The translations under genes were made by a program, and so were the position numbers. Below the pieces are notes generated by a model that saw nothing but the letters and a program-made list of their open reading frames with translations, made no database searches and was not told the origin of the DNA. Source: an uncultured Actinomycetes bacterium (GTDB taxonomy: Bacteria > Actinomycetota > Thermoleophilia > Miltoncostaeales > Miltoncostaeaceae). Taken from it: a DNA stretch of 64,000 nt. Positions 36,890-44,895 of the stretch are shown here, one piece after another. Position 1 is the stretch's first letter; each line of letters opens with the position of its first letter. The DNA lies in contig CAITWD010000036.1 in assembly GCA_903896045.1 (NCBI GenBank), positions 42,871 to 106,870 of the forward strand, given 5' to 3'.

Positions 36890-37600
36890 TCACGAGACTT
36901 CGCCCGAATCAGCACCGAGTGCAACCGGTCCAGCAAACAGCTCAGGGCCATGCACACGTAGCCACACGCGCTCATCTGAGTAGGTCGGCCAATGTCCGCC
37001 GACGCAGTCCCAAAACCGCGCAGAATGGTCCATGTGGATCAGATGCACCAATTCGTGCACGACCACATATTCACCAATCCTTGGCGGCGCCATCATCAGC
37101 CGCCAATTCAACGAAATCGTTGCATTGGCGGATGCGCTCCCCCATCGGGATCGCTGTCCTCGTACCACAAGACGGGATGGCGTCACCCCGATGCGCGGCG
37201 CCCACCGCTCGAGGTACTCCTGAAAATATGGACGCGCGGCGCGTCGATACCACTGCTCAATCTGCGGCAGGATCGGATCATTGGCGCGCACTGCCACCGC
37301 ATCTTTGGACACATATCGCGTACCCGAGCGACCCTCGACGATCGTGACTGATCCATCAAGAAAAGGGATTCGGTCCCCCACGCGCAGATCGGCTGCGACG
37401 CATGCTCGCTCGCGAAGAAGCGCATCCTCGATCCAGTTCAGGTGCTCATCGATGCACCGTCGAATCTCCGACACCGGTACCCGCACGGGGGCAGTGACGT
37501 GAATACGGCCCTCCCGCACCCGCAACGTAATGCGACGCGCGCGCGCATGGCGCCGAATACGACAGCCGACCACAACCGATCCAATGACAACCTCGTGCAC
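36890..37600 (-). CDS. YgjP-like (M48-type) metal-dependent hydrolase
   Basis: About 236 residues. The zinc motif H-E-L-V-H-L-I-H-M-D-H-S-A-R-F-W and the preceding R-G-Q-R-S-R-W-G-S identify the YgjP/DUF45 family, variously annotated as metallopeptidase or UTP pyrophosphatase. The true activity is unsettled for the family. The C-terminus ends with the usual R-V-W-L-R-V-H-G. The track start is inside the neighbouring gene. GTG 37600 is my choice, but no good ribosome-binding site supports it. It lies 19 bases upstream of aroA. Confidence 0.85.
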   Translation of the reverse strand: MHEVVIGSVVVGCRIRRHARARRITLRVREGRIHVTAPVRVPVSEIRRCIDEHLNWIEDALLRERACVAADLRVGDRIPFLDGSVTIVEGRSGTRYVSKDAVAVRANDPILPQIEQWYRRAARPYFQEYLERWAPRIGVTPSRLVVRGQRSRWGSASANATISLNWRLMMAPPRIGEYVVVHELVHLIHMDHSARFWDCVGGHWPTYSDERVWLRVHGPELFAGPVALGADSGEVS

Positions 37601-37631
37601 CCCGACAATATGGCGGGCCGACCGGAGGTCC

Positions 37632-38567
37632 TTACTGGTCGAGTTTGCCAATCGAACGTGCAACCTCGAGCGCAATGGACTCTGCCTCTTCCATGCGTTG
37701 CACCTGTACCCCGAAGACGTGAGTATCGGTTTGCCAGACAACGGTCACAAATGCATTGCGCCCACGCACGACGCCTGGATACCCCGCGATGTCGGTCGGA
37801 CGCGACAGCGCGCCCCCGGGATCAGGGCTTGCCAGTGGGGCAAGCGTTTGTCGCACGAGTACCCGCTGACTGTCCTCTCCGGTCCAGGTCACGATAACCG
37901 CCAGCGGCCCAAAGGGATACGAGAGATCGGGTTCAATCCGCGGGCGCGATTGGGTGAAGCCATAGGGCACCCATTCAGGCAAGAGAATTGGGTACCCGAC
38001 CTCGAGTTCTGCAATGAGGAGGTCGTCCATCCAGCGGCCATGACCAATTCCCGCCGCCATACCGTGCCCAGAGCCCAATCGGCCGCTCACCTGGGGGCCC
38101 GAGGTATCGAGTTCCGCCATCCCCGAGCGATCGAGACGACCAACCGGCTCTTCTCCTGGCCCGATGGCGTCGGCGCAGACGACAACATCAGTTGCGGTCA
38201 CCCGTGTCACCACGAGACCCTCCGGGCCGATCACGTCCGCATCAATCACTGATTCATCGACGCCCAGCACCTGAATCGCATGGGCTTCAGGTGCGACTCG
38301 CCCCACAAACAGCTGATCGACAGCTGCGCTGCCATCCATCAGTCGCACCAGCGCGCCAATCACGGGACGCCAGCGACTGGGCACTCCTGGGGGGCACGCG
38401 ACCTTGGCTTTAATCTCGCCACGTGATGGATCTACCCACGCAACCCTGACGCGTACCGGGTCACCGACGACGGATACCGCGACCCACCATTCACCCGCCT
38501 CGGGCGGAAGCGCAAAATCTATTTCGTGCCCCAGAATCTCGGCACATCGTTGTCGCTCGTCGCTCAT
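37632..38567 (-). CDS. Hypothetical protein, two-part, DUF4367-like C-terminus
   Basis: A 311-residue soluble protein, no signal peptide, Val/Gly-rich and acidic. I do not recognise the N-terminal 170 residues. The C-terminal part begins V-G-Y-P-I-L-L-P-E-W-V-P-Y-G-F and continues with beta strands ending in V-V-W-Q-T-D-T-H-V-F-G-V. This pattern resembles DUF4367/RseB-like domains that open with a P-x-x-L-P-x-G-F motif. This is weak similarity. ATG 38567, preceded by GGGGG, is preferred over the TTG at 38576. It is followed by the YgjP-like gene after 31 bases. Confidence 0.6.
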   Translation of the reverse strand: MSDERQRCAEILGHEIDFALPPEAGEWWVAVSVVGDPVRVRVAWVDPSRGEIKAKVACPPGVPSRWRPVIGALVRLMDGSAAVDQLFVGRVAPEAHAIQVLGVDESVIDADVIGPEGLVVTRVTATDVVVCADAIGPGEEPVGRLDRSGMAELDTSGPQVSGRLGSGHGMAAGIGHGRWMDDLLIAELEVGYPILLPEWVPYGFTQSRPRIEPDLSYPFGPLAVIVTWTGEDSQRVLVRQTLAPLASPDPGGALSRPTDIAGYPGVVRGRNAFVTVVWQTDTHVFGVQVQRMEEAESIALEVARSIGKLDQ

Positions 38568-38576
38568 TACCCCCAA

Positions 38577-38975
38577 TCATTACGCAGCTGAGCAGAAAAT
38601 GCGGCGTATGGCTCGACCAGACGACGCACCGAGCGTGCGCGCAACGCGCAGGTGACGGCCGCTCGGGGGGGACAAGTCCGGTTGGATATTCACCCCTCAC
38701 CACGAAGTACGAGCCGCGAATAGTGCCGGCCAGTTTGGACTTCTGTCGTGCGAATTTGACGGAGTTGAGCTCTTCAGGTATCCCCATGCCTTCTGAGAGC
38801 GTGACGCCGACGGCACGTTTTGGCCTGAGACCATCGGGGGCGTAGAGCACGTTTATGGAGAGTCCGCTCTCGTAAAAACACATAGGTCCAGCGAATATTT
38901 TCCTCCTCGAAACGCCGTAATGCAACGCAATTGATCGCACATCCAACTGGTGAATCGACTAGCGTGGACGCCACT
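38577..38975. other. 399-base region with no secure gene
   Basis: This gap separates divergent genes. The minus-strand ORF 38491-38946 crosses it and begins M-D-V-R-S-I-A-L-H-Y-G, with an AGGAGG inside. It uses codons rare in its neighbours (AGG-AGG-AAA-ATA, CCT), overlaps the next gene by 77 bases and matches no family I know. It may be a decayed or horizontally acquired remnant. The right end must hold the promoter of the alpha/beta hydrolase. A TAGCGT -10-like box is at 38960-38965. Confidence 0.4.
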
Positions 38976-39842
38976 ATGCGACCCGAAACAACGAATGCGC
39001 CGACCTCATTTGTGGTTCAGAGACCAGATGTGCGTCTCGAGGGCGACTACACAGGATCGGGCGCATCCATTCTGCTCCTACACGGCCTGACCGCAACTCG
39101 TCGCTATGTCCTCCACGGCTCGCAGACGCTTGCACGCGATGGTCATACACTCATCAGTTACGACGCACGCGGACATGGCGAATCACGCCCCGCGACGGAG
39201 CCCGACGCCTACACATATGACCTGTTGGCAGATGACGCGATTGGGGTCTGCGATCACCTCGAGGTCGGTCAGGTCGTTGTGATCGGCCAATCCATGGGTG
39301 CAGCAACGGCGATCAATATCGCTCTGCGCTATCCAGAACGTGTGCGAGCGCTCGCGATCATCACTCCTGCACATTTAGGGGCGCCAAGCACAAATCTGGC
39401 ACATTGGGATGCGCTCTCCCAAGGGCTTTTGACAGGTGGCGTCGACGGTTTTCTCGCAGCCTACGGCACCCCTCAGGTCCCGGAGCGGATGCGTGAAACC
39501 GTGCGCACCGTGATGCGTCAACGCCTCGAACGTCATCGCTACCCAGACGGAGTTGCAGCAGCGCTGCATGCGATTCCTCGATCGGTGGCATTCAACGGAC
39601 TCGATGCCCTCAGCGCGATCGGTGTCCCCACACTTATCATCGGTAGTCGGGATGAATTCGATCCCGATCATCCACTCGTGGTCGCCGAGGACTACGCAAT
39701 GCGTATTCATGGATCCCATCTGGTGGTCGATCCACCGGGACAGAGTCCGCTTGCCTGGCGTGGTGGAAGCCTGTCGCGCGTCGTGAGCGCGTTCCTGGCA
39801 ACCCCAGGCCAACACCCCGAATTGGTAGTTCCGGGGTCTTAG
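38976..39842 (+). CDS. Alpha/beta hydrolase
   Basis: A 288-residue alpha/beta hydrolase. L-L-L-H-G-L-T-A-T supplies the oxyanion hole, Y-D-A-R-G-H-G-E-S follows, and the nucleophile elbow is G-Q-S-M-G-A. A candidate acid is in S-R-D-E-F-D-P-D-H-P. The final His is unclear, since the expected site reads P-P-G-Q-S-P-L-A-W. Substrate is unknown. The track start is a TTG at 38931. ATG 38976 is preferred. It has no Shine-Dalgarno but has TAGCGT 10 bases upstream, suggesting a near-leaderless mRNA. The end overlaps convergent tyrA by 4 bases. Confidence 0.85.
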   Translation: MRPETTNAPTSFVVQRPDVRLEGDYTGSGASILLLHGLTATRRYVLHGSQTLARDGHTLISYDARGHGESRPATEPDAYTYDLLADDAIGVCDHLEVGQVVVIGQSMGAATAINIALRYPERVRALAIITPAHLGAPSTNLAHWDALSQGLLTGGVDGFLAAYGTPQVPERMRETVRTVMRQRLERHRYPDGVAAALHAIPRSVAFNGLDALSAIGVPTLIIGSRDEFDPDHPLVVAEDYAMRIHGSHLVVDPPGQSPLAWRGGSLSRVVSAFLATPGQHPELVVPGS

Positions 39843-40948
39843 AGCACCCGGGCATGGGCGACAAGCCCGATTGCGCGAATGCACTCAACCGCTGAGTTCG
39901 CGGTCGCGGCGCCATCAACGCACACCACAAATTCACCCACACCACCCGGCGGTCCGGGGCGCAACACGAGGTCGGCAATATTGATGTGGCCATGGCCGAG
40001 GGCAGTGGTGATCTGCGAGACCGCGCCCGGCTGATCTGGGATTGCGACGGTGATCTCCCAGGTCTCCCCATCGGATGCGCCGGCGAGCCGCTGTGTGCGC
40101 AGTCGGCGGCGTCCTTCCGCCGCTGCTGCGACGATCTCGATCAAAGCCTGTCGGTCATCTGCCTGCAGTGCCTCTTCGACTTCAACGAGGCGTTGACGGT
40201 ACTGCGCGAGTGCGTCACCTACCGCGCTGGCATTCGCCCGCAAAATGTCGGCCCACAATGGAGGGTTTGCACCCGCAACACGGGTCAGATCATCAAATGA
40301 TGGGCCCGCAGAACGCAATGCCTCTCGCCCGCTCGGCGCTGTTGCCGCCGCCTGATTCACCAGCGCTGCGGCGAGTACATGGGGCACGTGGCTGACGAGT
40401 GCCATGAGTTGGTCATGCACATCCGCATCGATTGCCACCGGAGTTGCGCCGGTTGCGGCAATCACGGAATACACACGTTGGTAGAGATCGGGTCGTGATT
40501 CAGCGGTGGGAGTCAAAAACCACGTCGCGCCACCGAACATATCGGCACGCGCCGCGCCGACCCCTGACTGCTCGCCGCCACAGACCGGATGGCCACCAAT
40601 GAATCGGGTCCGCTCCTCAACCGTGAGCGCCGCGATCACTGAATGCTTGACCGATCCCAGATCCGACACCACGCACTCAGATGGCGCCACGGCAAGCACG
40701 TCTCGCACGACATCGACAATGGTCCCCAGCGGCGGCGCAACAAAGACACACGTCGCACCAGCGACTGCGTCAGCCAACGTGTCAACATTCCGGGTGATGG
40801 CCCCGATTTCGCGCGCGGTGTCACGCGTCGTGGGATCTGGATCAAATCCCACCACATCGGCGACTCCGGCAGCGCGGAGCGCCAGCCCCAAGGAACCGCC
40901 CATGAGTCCAATCCCCACAATGGCTATTGGGCCGGGGATCGAACGCAT
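39839..40948 (-). CDS. tyrA: Prephenate dehydrogenase with ACT domain
   Basis: A 369-residue enzyme of tyrosine synthesis, oxidatively decarboxylating prephenate. The NAD-binding motif is V-G-I-G-L-M-G-G-S-L-G-L-A-L, and G-G-H-P-V-C-G-G and the H-V-P-H-V-L-A-A-A helix follow. The last 80 residues (I-T-V-A-I-P-D-Q-P-G-A-V) form an ACT domain, so feedback by an aromatic amino acid is likely. It lies 16 bases after the DAHP synthase gene. Confidence 0.94.
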   Translation of the reverse strand: MRSIPGPIAIVGIGLMGGSLGLALRAAGVADVVGFDPDPTTRDTAREIGAITRNVDTLADAVAGATCVFVAPPLGTIVDVVRDVLAVAPSECVVSDLGSVKHSVIAALTVEERTRFIGGHPVCGGEQSGVGAARADMFGGATWFLTPTAESRPDLYQRVYSVIAATGATPVAIDADVHDQLMALVSHVPHVLAAALVNQAAATAPSGREALRSAGPSFDDLTRVAGANPPLWADILRANASAVGDALAQYRQRLVEVEEALQADDRQALIEIVAAAAEGRRRLRTQRLAGASDGETWEITVAIPDQPGAVSQITTALGHGHINIADLVLRPGPPGGVGEFVVCVDGAATANSAVECIRAIGLVAHARVL

Positions 40949-40964
40949 GCGCGAATGTACGGAC

Positions 40965-42011
40965 TTAGGCGCCGACAGCGGCAGGTGCAGATCCAGCGAT
41001 AACCTTGCCCATCACATCGATGCAGCGCTTGACATCGGCAACCCACGCGGCAAACCCATCGGCGTAGAGCGCCTGAGGGCCGTCACACAATGCCGTCTCA
41101 GGAGTCGGGTGCACCTCAACGATGAGCCCGTCTGCGCCCGCGACAACTGCGGCGCGTGCCATTGGCAGGATCCAGTCACGCTTGCCGGCAGCGTGCGACG
41201 GGTCGACGATGACGGGCAGCCCTGACAGCGACTTGACGACAGGCACTGCCGAGATGTCGAGCGTTGAGCGGTAGGCGGTTTCAAAGGTGCGAATCCCGCG
41301 CTCGCACAGCACGATCCGGTCATTGCCTTCACGGGCAATGTATTCCGCCGACAACAACCACTCTTCAATGGTTGCCGATAGGCCGCGCTTGAGCAGCACC
41401 GCAACACCGGTCTTGCCAATTTCTTTGAGCAGATCGAAGTTCTGCATGTTGCGCGCGCCGATTTGAATCATGTCGGCGACCTCAACCACATCTTCGATCT
41501 GACGGACATCCATCACCTCGGTGACAATTGGAAGCCCCGTGCGTTCACGTGCCTCGCCCAGAATCTCCAATGCCTCGCGACCAAGGCCCTGGAAGCTGTA
41601 CGGCGAGCTGCGCGGCTTGTACGCACCACCGCGAAGCATCGACACTCCAGCGTCGCGCACGACATCGGCGGTCATCAGCGTCTGCTCACGAGACTCCACC
41701 GTGCATGGGCCGGCGATGAGTCCGAAGTTGTTCCCACCAATCTTGCGGCCGGCGATCTCGATCACGGCGTCCGGACCCCGGAAGTCACGCGACACCAACT
41801 TGTATGGCTTCAGAATCGGGACGACCCGCTCGACGCCCGGCTCACCCTCGAGCTGCATGCTCGCGACCAACTCGCGGTCATCTCCGATCGCACCAATCAC
41901 CGTGACAAACTCGCCACGCGATGGCTGTGCCAATGCGCCGGCTTGTTCAATCCGGTTGATGACGTGGGCGATTTCGGCTTCGGTCGCCCCCTCTTTCATC
42001 ACGATCATCAT
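40965..42011 (-). CDS. aroF: 3-deoxy-7-phosphoheptulonate synthase, type I-beta
   Basis: A 348-residue DAHP synthase with an N-terminal ferredoxin-like regulatory domain (about 1-70), like the Thermotoga enzyme. It is first in the shikimate pathway. Catalytic core motifs are I-A-G-P-C-T-V-E-S, G-G-A-Y-K-P-R-S-S-P-Y-S-F-Q-G and D-P-S-H-A-A-G-K-R. The N-terminal domain normally mediates tyrosine inhibition. It lies between hisC and tyrA, so the tyrosine branch is clustered. The first ATG of two at the start has AAGGAC 12 bases upstream. Confidence 0.93.
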   Translation of the reverse strand: MMIVMKEGATEAEIAHVINRIEQAGALAQPSRGEFVTVIGAIGDDRELVASMQLEGEPGVERVVPILKPYKLVSRDFRGPDAVIEIAGRKIGGNNFGLIAGPCTVESREQTLMTADVVRDAGVSMLRGGAYKPRSSPYSFQGLGREALEILGEARERTGLPIVTEVMDVRQIEDVVEVADMIQIGARNMQNFDLLKEIGKTGVAVLLKRGLSATIEEWLLSAEYIAREGNDRIVLCERGIRTFETAYRSTLDISAVPVVKSLSGLPVIVDPSHAAGKRDWILPMARAAVVAGADGLIVEVHPTPETALCDGPQALYADGFAAWVADVKRCIDVMGKVIAGSAPAAVGA

Positions 42012-42064
42012 GGTGCAGCGTGTCCTTTGTTCTTGCGACGTATGTCGATGACGAGCTTTCGCAA

Positions 42065-43159
42065 CTAATCGCCCAGCACTCGCGTGAGTGCGGCGAGAAA
42101 CGCATCATTTTCCTGTGGTGTGCCGATCGATACCCGAAGGCTCCCCGGACACCCTAATGATCCACCATTTCGAACAATAACCCCCTCAGCCAGCAACCGC
42201 TCGTGGAGCGAGATCCCGGACGCCTCAGGGCGTATCAATATGAAGTTCGTTTGGCTTGGAGTGAAGGGTACTCTCATCCCGGCCAATGCCACAGCCACAC
42301 GCGCCCGCTCGGCAATTGTCTCCTGCACTCGGCGATCATGCGCGGGGGCGTGCCGCAGGGCCTCTCGTGCTGCTGCTTGCGCCAATGTGGAGGAATTGAA
42401 GGGTTGACGCACCTGATCGAGTGCCGCGATCCAGGAGGTGGATCCCATCCCATAGCCAACCCGCAATCCGCAGAGTCCGTGCGCCTTGGAGAATGTGCGC
42501 AGCACCAGAAGATTTTGGCGTCGGCGAGCATTGGCAAGCGGTCGCCCGCGGTCGGCCTCTGTCACAAAATCGTAATAGGCCTCATCGATAATAACCGGGA
42601 GATCCTCGGGGAGCATGTCCAGGAAGGACTCGATCTGATCTGCGGGTGAATATCCGCCGGTGGGGTTGTTTGGGCTACACACGATGACAAGGCGCGTCCG
42701 CTCGTCCACTGCAGCCGCCATCGCCTCAAGATCATTTGCACCCTGCCCATTCAGCGGCACCGCAATCGCCTCAGCCCCCGCGGCGGCAGCCAGATGCGGA
42801 TACAGACCAAATGAAGGGTCGGGGTGGATCAAGGTCGTTCCCGGGTCCAGCAATGCCTGACCAGCGAGAAGTAGTAGTTCGCACGACCCATTCCCGATCA
42901 CGACGTTCGCTCGATCGACCCCATGCATTTCGGCAAGGGCATCGCGAAGGGCTCTCGCGGCGCCATCGGGGTAGCGATTGAGTCCGGTCGCACCCTGGCG
43001 CACCACCTCTTGCACTGCATCGAGTGGCGGGTACGGGCTTTCATTGGAGGCGAGCTTGATCGCCGCATCAAGGCCGTAGCGCTCCATGACATCCGCGGTG
43101 GTTAAACCGGGTTCATAGTGCGGGATTGCCGCGATGCGGGGTGAGACATGAATAGACAT
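42065..43159 (-). CDS. hisC: Histidinol-phosphate/aromatic aminotransferase
   Basis: A 364-residue class I/II PLP aminotransferase of the HisC family. A-S-N-E-S-P, N-P-N-N-P-T-G-G, I-D-E-A-Y-Y-D-F and the PLP lysine in R-T-F-S-K-A-H-G-L-C-G-L-R-V-G are all present. Sitting with tyrA and DAHP synthase rather than other his genes, it may mainly transaminate aromatic keto acids. That is inference from context. ATG 43159 (MSIHVSPRI) gives the usual length. The track start at 43204 would add 15 residues. Confidence 0.9.
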   Translation of the reverse strand: MSIHVSPRIAAIPHYEPGLTTADVMERYGLDAAIKLASNESPYPPLDAVQEVVRQGATGLNRYPDGAARALRDALAEMHGVDRANVVIGNGSCELLLLAGQALLDPGTTLIHPDPSFGLYPHLAAAAGAEAIAVPLNGQGANDLEAMAAAVDERTRLVIVCSPNNPTGGYSPADQIESFLDMLPEDLPVIIDEAYYDFVTEADRGRPLANARRRQNLLVLRTFSKAHGLCGLRVGYGMGSTSWIAALDQVRQPFNSSTLAQAAAREALRHAPAHDRRVQETIAERARVAVALAGMRVPFTPSQTNFILIRPEASGISLHERLLAEGVIVRNGGSLGCPGSLRVSIGTPQENDAFLAALTRVLGD

Positions 43160-43240
43160 TCCACGCGAGTCTACGAAACCCGATCGTGCGATGTCGGCGC
43201 TCATTGCTCACAATCGAATGCACCCAGGGACCAATCTCGG

Positions 43241-43269
43241 TTGCGGCACGCCCCTTTGGCAATTATTGT
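43241..43269 (+). promoter_or_regulatory. Promoter of nadBAC
   Basis: TTGCGG (43241-43246), a 17-base spacer and TATTGT (43264-43269) form a good actinobacterial promoter. Transcription should start about 7 bases later, at or just before the nadB ATG (43279), so the mRNA is likely leaderless. No Shine-Dalgarno precedes that ATG, in agreement. Confidence 0.6.
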
Positions 43270-43312
43270 CAATTTGACATGAGGAGTCTCCTCCAATTAC
43301 GTCAATTCGACG
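43267..43312 (+). promoter_or_regulatory. Three palindromes, candidate nad operator
   Basis: TGTCAATTTGACA (43267-43279) is a perfect 6-1-6 palindrome overlapping the -10 box and start site. CGTCAATTCGACG (43300-43312) is the same pattern with one mismatched pair, 33 bases (about three helical turns) away. Between them GAGGAGTCTCCTC (43281-43293) is another perfect 6-1-6 palindrome. The spacing suggests a dimeric repressor binding at two related sites. The regulator is unknown, and NrtR-type control is only a guess. Confidence 0.5.
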
Positions 43313-44895
43313 CAAATGGTGGTTCCCACCCTAACGACCACGATCCGCTGGTCGTCGTAGGGAGCGGTCTTGCAGGGCTCCTTGTCGCGGTGCGTGCCGC
43401 GGAGCACCTCCCAGTGGTCATCGTGACCAAAACCACCGTCGGTGACGGGAGCAGCTCCTACGCCCAAGGCGGTATTGCTGCGGCGATGGGCATCAATGAT
43501 TCGGTTGCCCGCCATGTCGCAGACACCATCGATGCCGGTGCCGGGCTCTGCGATGAGTCCATTGTGCGCGAGATCATCCAGGCCGGACCCGATGCGGTCA
43601 CGCTCCTCGCCTCGATCGGCGTCGCATTTGATCGCCACGACGATGAGTTCGCACTCGGACGCGAAGGGGCGCACTCGGCCAATCGCATTGTGCATGCCGG
43701 GGGTGATGCGACCGGCCCACAGATTATTGATGCGTTGCGCAGCGCCGCACTGCACAATCCCAACATTGAGATTCGTGAGTTCACCCACCTGCGCGACCTC
43801 GTGATTCGAGATGGATGCGTCTGTGGGATTACCGTTGAGGACCGTCACGGCGTGCACGACACCCTCAACGGACGCGCGGTGGTATTGGCCACCGGCGGCG
43901 TCGGCCAGCTCTATGCACGCACGACAAACCCGCTGACCGCCACCGGTGATGGCATCGCCGCCGCCGCACGCGCGGGTGCGATGCTCGCGGATTTGGAAAT
44001 GATGCAGTTTCACCCCACGGCACTTGCGATCGGGGCAAGTCCTCTCCCCTTGGTCTCAGAGGCAGTACGTGGCGAAGGTGGGTACCTTCGCGATGCCGAT
44101 GGGCGCCGCTTCCTGCTTGATGAGGATCCCCGCGGAGAGTTGGGGCCACGCGACGTCGTCGCACGGGCCGTCGCCCGCACCGCGCGCGCCACAGGCGCCG
44201 ACGTCACACTTGATCTGCGCCATATCGATCGGGCACTTGTCTATGAGCGCTTTCCCACTGTCGCCCGTGCCTGCGTCCAGGCGGGACTTGACTTGGCGCG
44301 TGATCTCATCCCGATTACCCCAGCAGCCCACTACTTCCTCGGTGGAGTGCTTGCCGACACCGTTGGGCGCACGAGCATCTTCGGTCTCTATGCAATCGGG
44401 GAATGTGCGGCCACCGGCCTGCATGGGGCGAACCGCCTTGCCTCAAACAGCCTTCTTGAGGCAGCCGTGATGGCCCAACGCTGCGCAGAGCACGTCACTG
44501 CGCCGACCGGCGCCTGGATGAGTTGCGATCCGGTACCCTCCCGCCCAATGTTGCGTGAACCGCACACGGCACAGTTGCCCGACATCCCGGAGCTGCTCTG
44601 GGGGTCTGTGGGCCTCGAGCGCAGCGAAGAACACATGCGCCAGACCGCCGCGCAATTGGCGGCGTGCGCCCCACCGGAGTCCATTGCGCAATGTGACCAG
44701 TTGCTGCTCGCGCAAATGATGACCCAGGCTGCCCGCCATCGCACCGAGAGCCGCGGCGCCCATTACCGCAGCGACTTCCCGCTCCCGATTCCCGCCCAAC
44801 AACATCGCATCGCATGGCTCGGCAACGAGCCGTACAGCGTGCCATGGTCGTCAACGACCGCCGATGTCCCTCAACTCAGCTGGGAGGCGGTGTGA
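43279..44895 (+). CDS. nadB: L-aspartate oxidase
   Basis: A 538-residue FAD enzyme oxidising aspartate to iminoaspartate, the first step of de novo NAD synthesis. The FAD motif V-V-V-G-S-G-L-A-G-L is near residue 25. S-S-Y-A-Q-G-G-I-A-A, M-M-Q-F-H-P-T-A and H-G-A-N-R-L-A-S-N-S-L-L-E-A follow. The track start (GTG 43186) has no ribosome-binding site and lies upstream of the promoter. ATG 43279 is the only later start before the FAD motif. The stop overlaps nadA as GTGTGA. Confidence 0.93.
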   Translation: MRSLLQLRQFDANGGSHPNDHDPLVVVGSGLAGLLVAVRAAEHLPVVIVTKTTVGDGSSSYAQGGIAAAMGINDSVARHVADTIDAGAGLCDESIVREIIQAGPDAVTLLASIGVAFDRHDDEFALGREGAHSANRIVHAGGDATGPQIIDALRSAALHNPNIEIREFTHLRDLVIRDGCVCGITVEDRHGVHDTLNGRAVVLATGGVGQLYARTTNPLTATGDGIAAAARAGAMLADLEMMQFHPTALAIGASPLPLVSEAVRGEGGYLRDADGRRFLLDEDPRGELGPRDVVARAVARTARATGADVTLDLRHIDRALVYERFPTVARACVQAGLDLARDLIPITPAAHYFLGGVLADTVGRTSIFGLYAIGECAATGLHGANRLASNSLLEAAVMAQRCAEHVTAPTGAWMSCDPVPSRPMLREPHTAQLPDIPELLWGSVGLERSEEHMRQTAAQLAACAPPESIAQCDQLLLAQMMTQAARHRTESRGAHYRSDFPLPIPAQQHRIAWLGNEPYSVPWSSTTADVPQLSWEAV

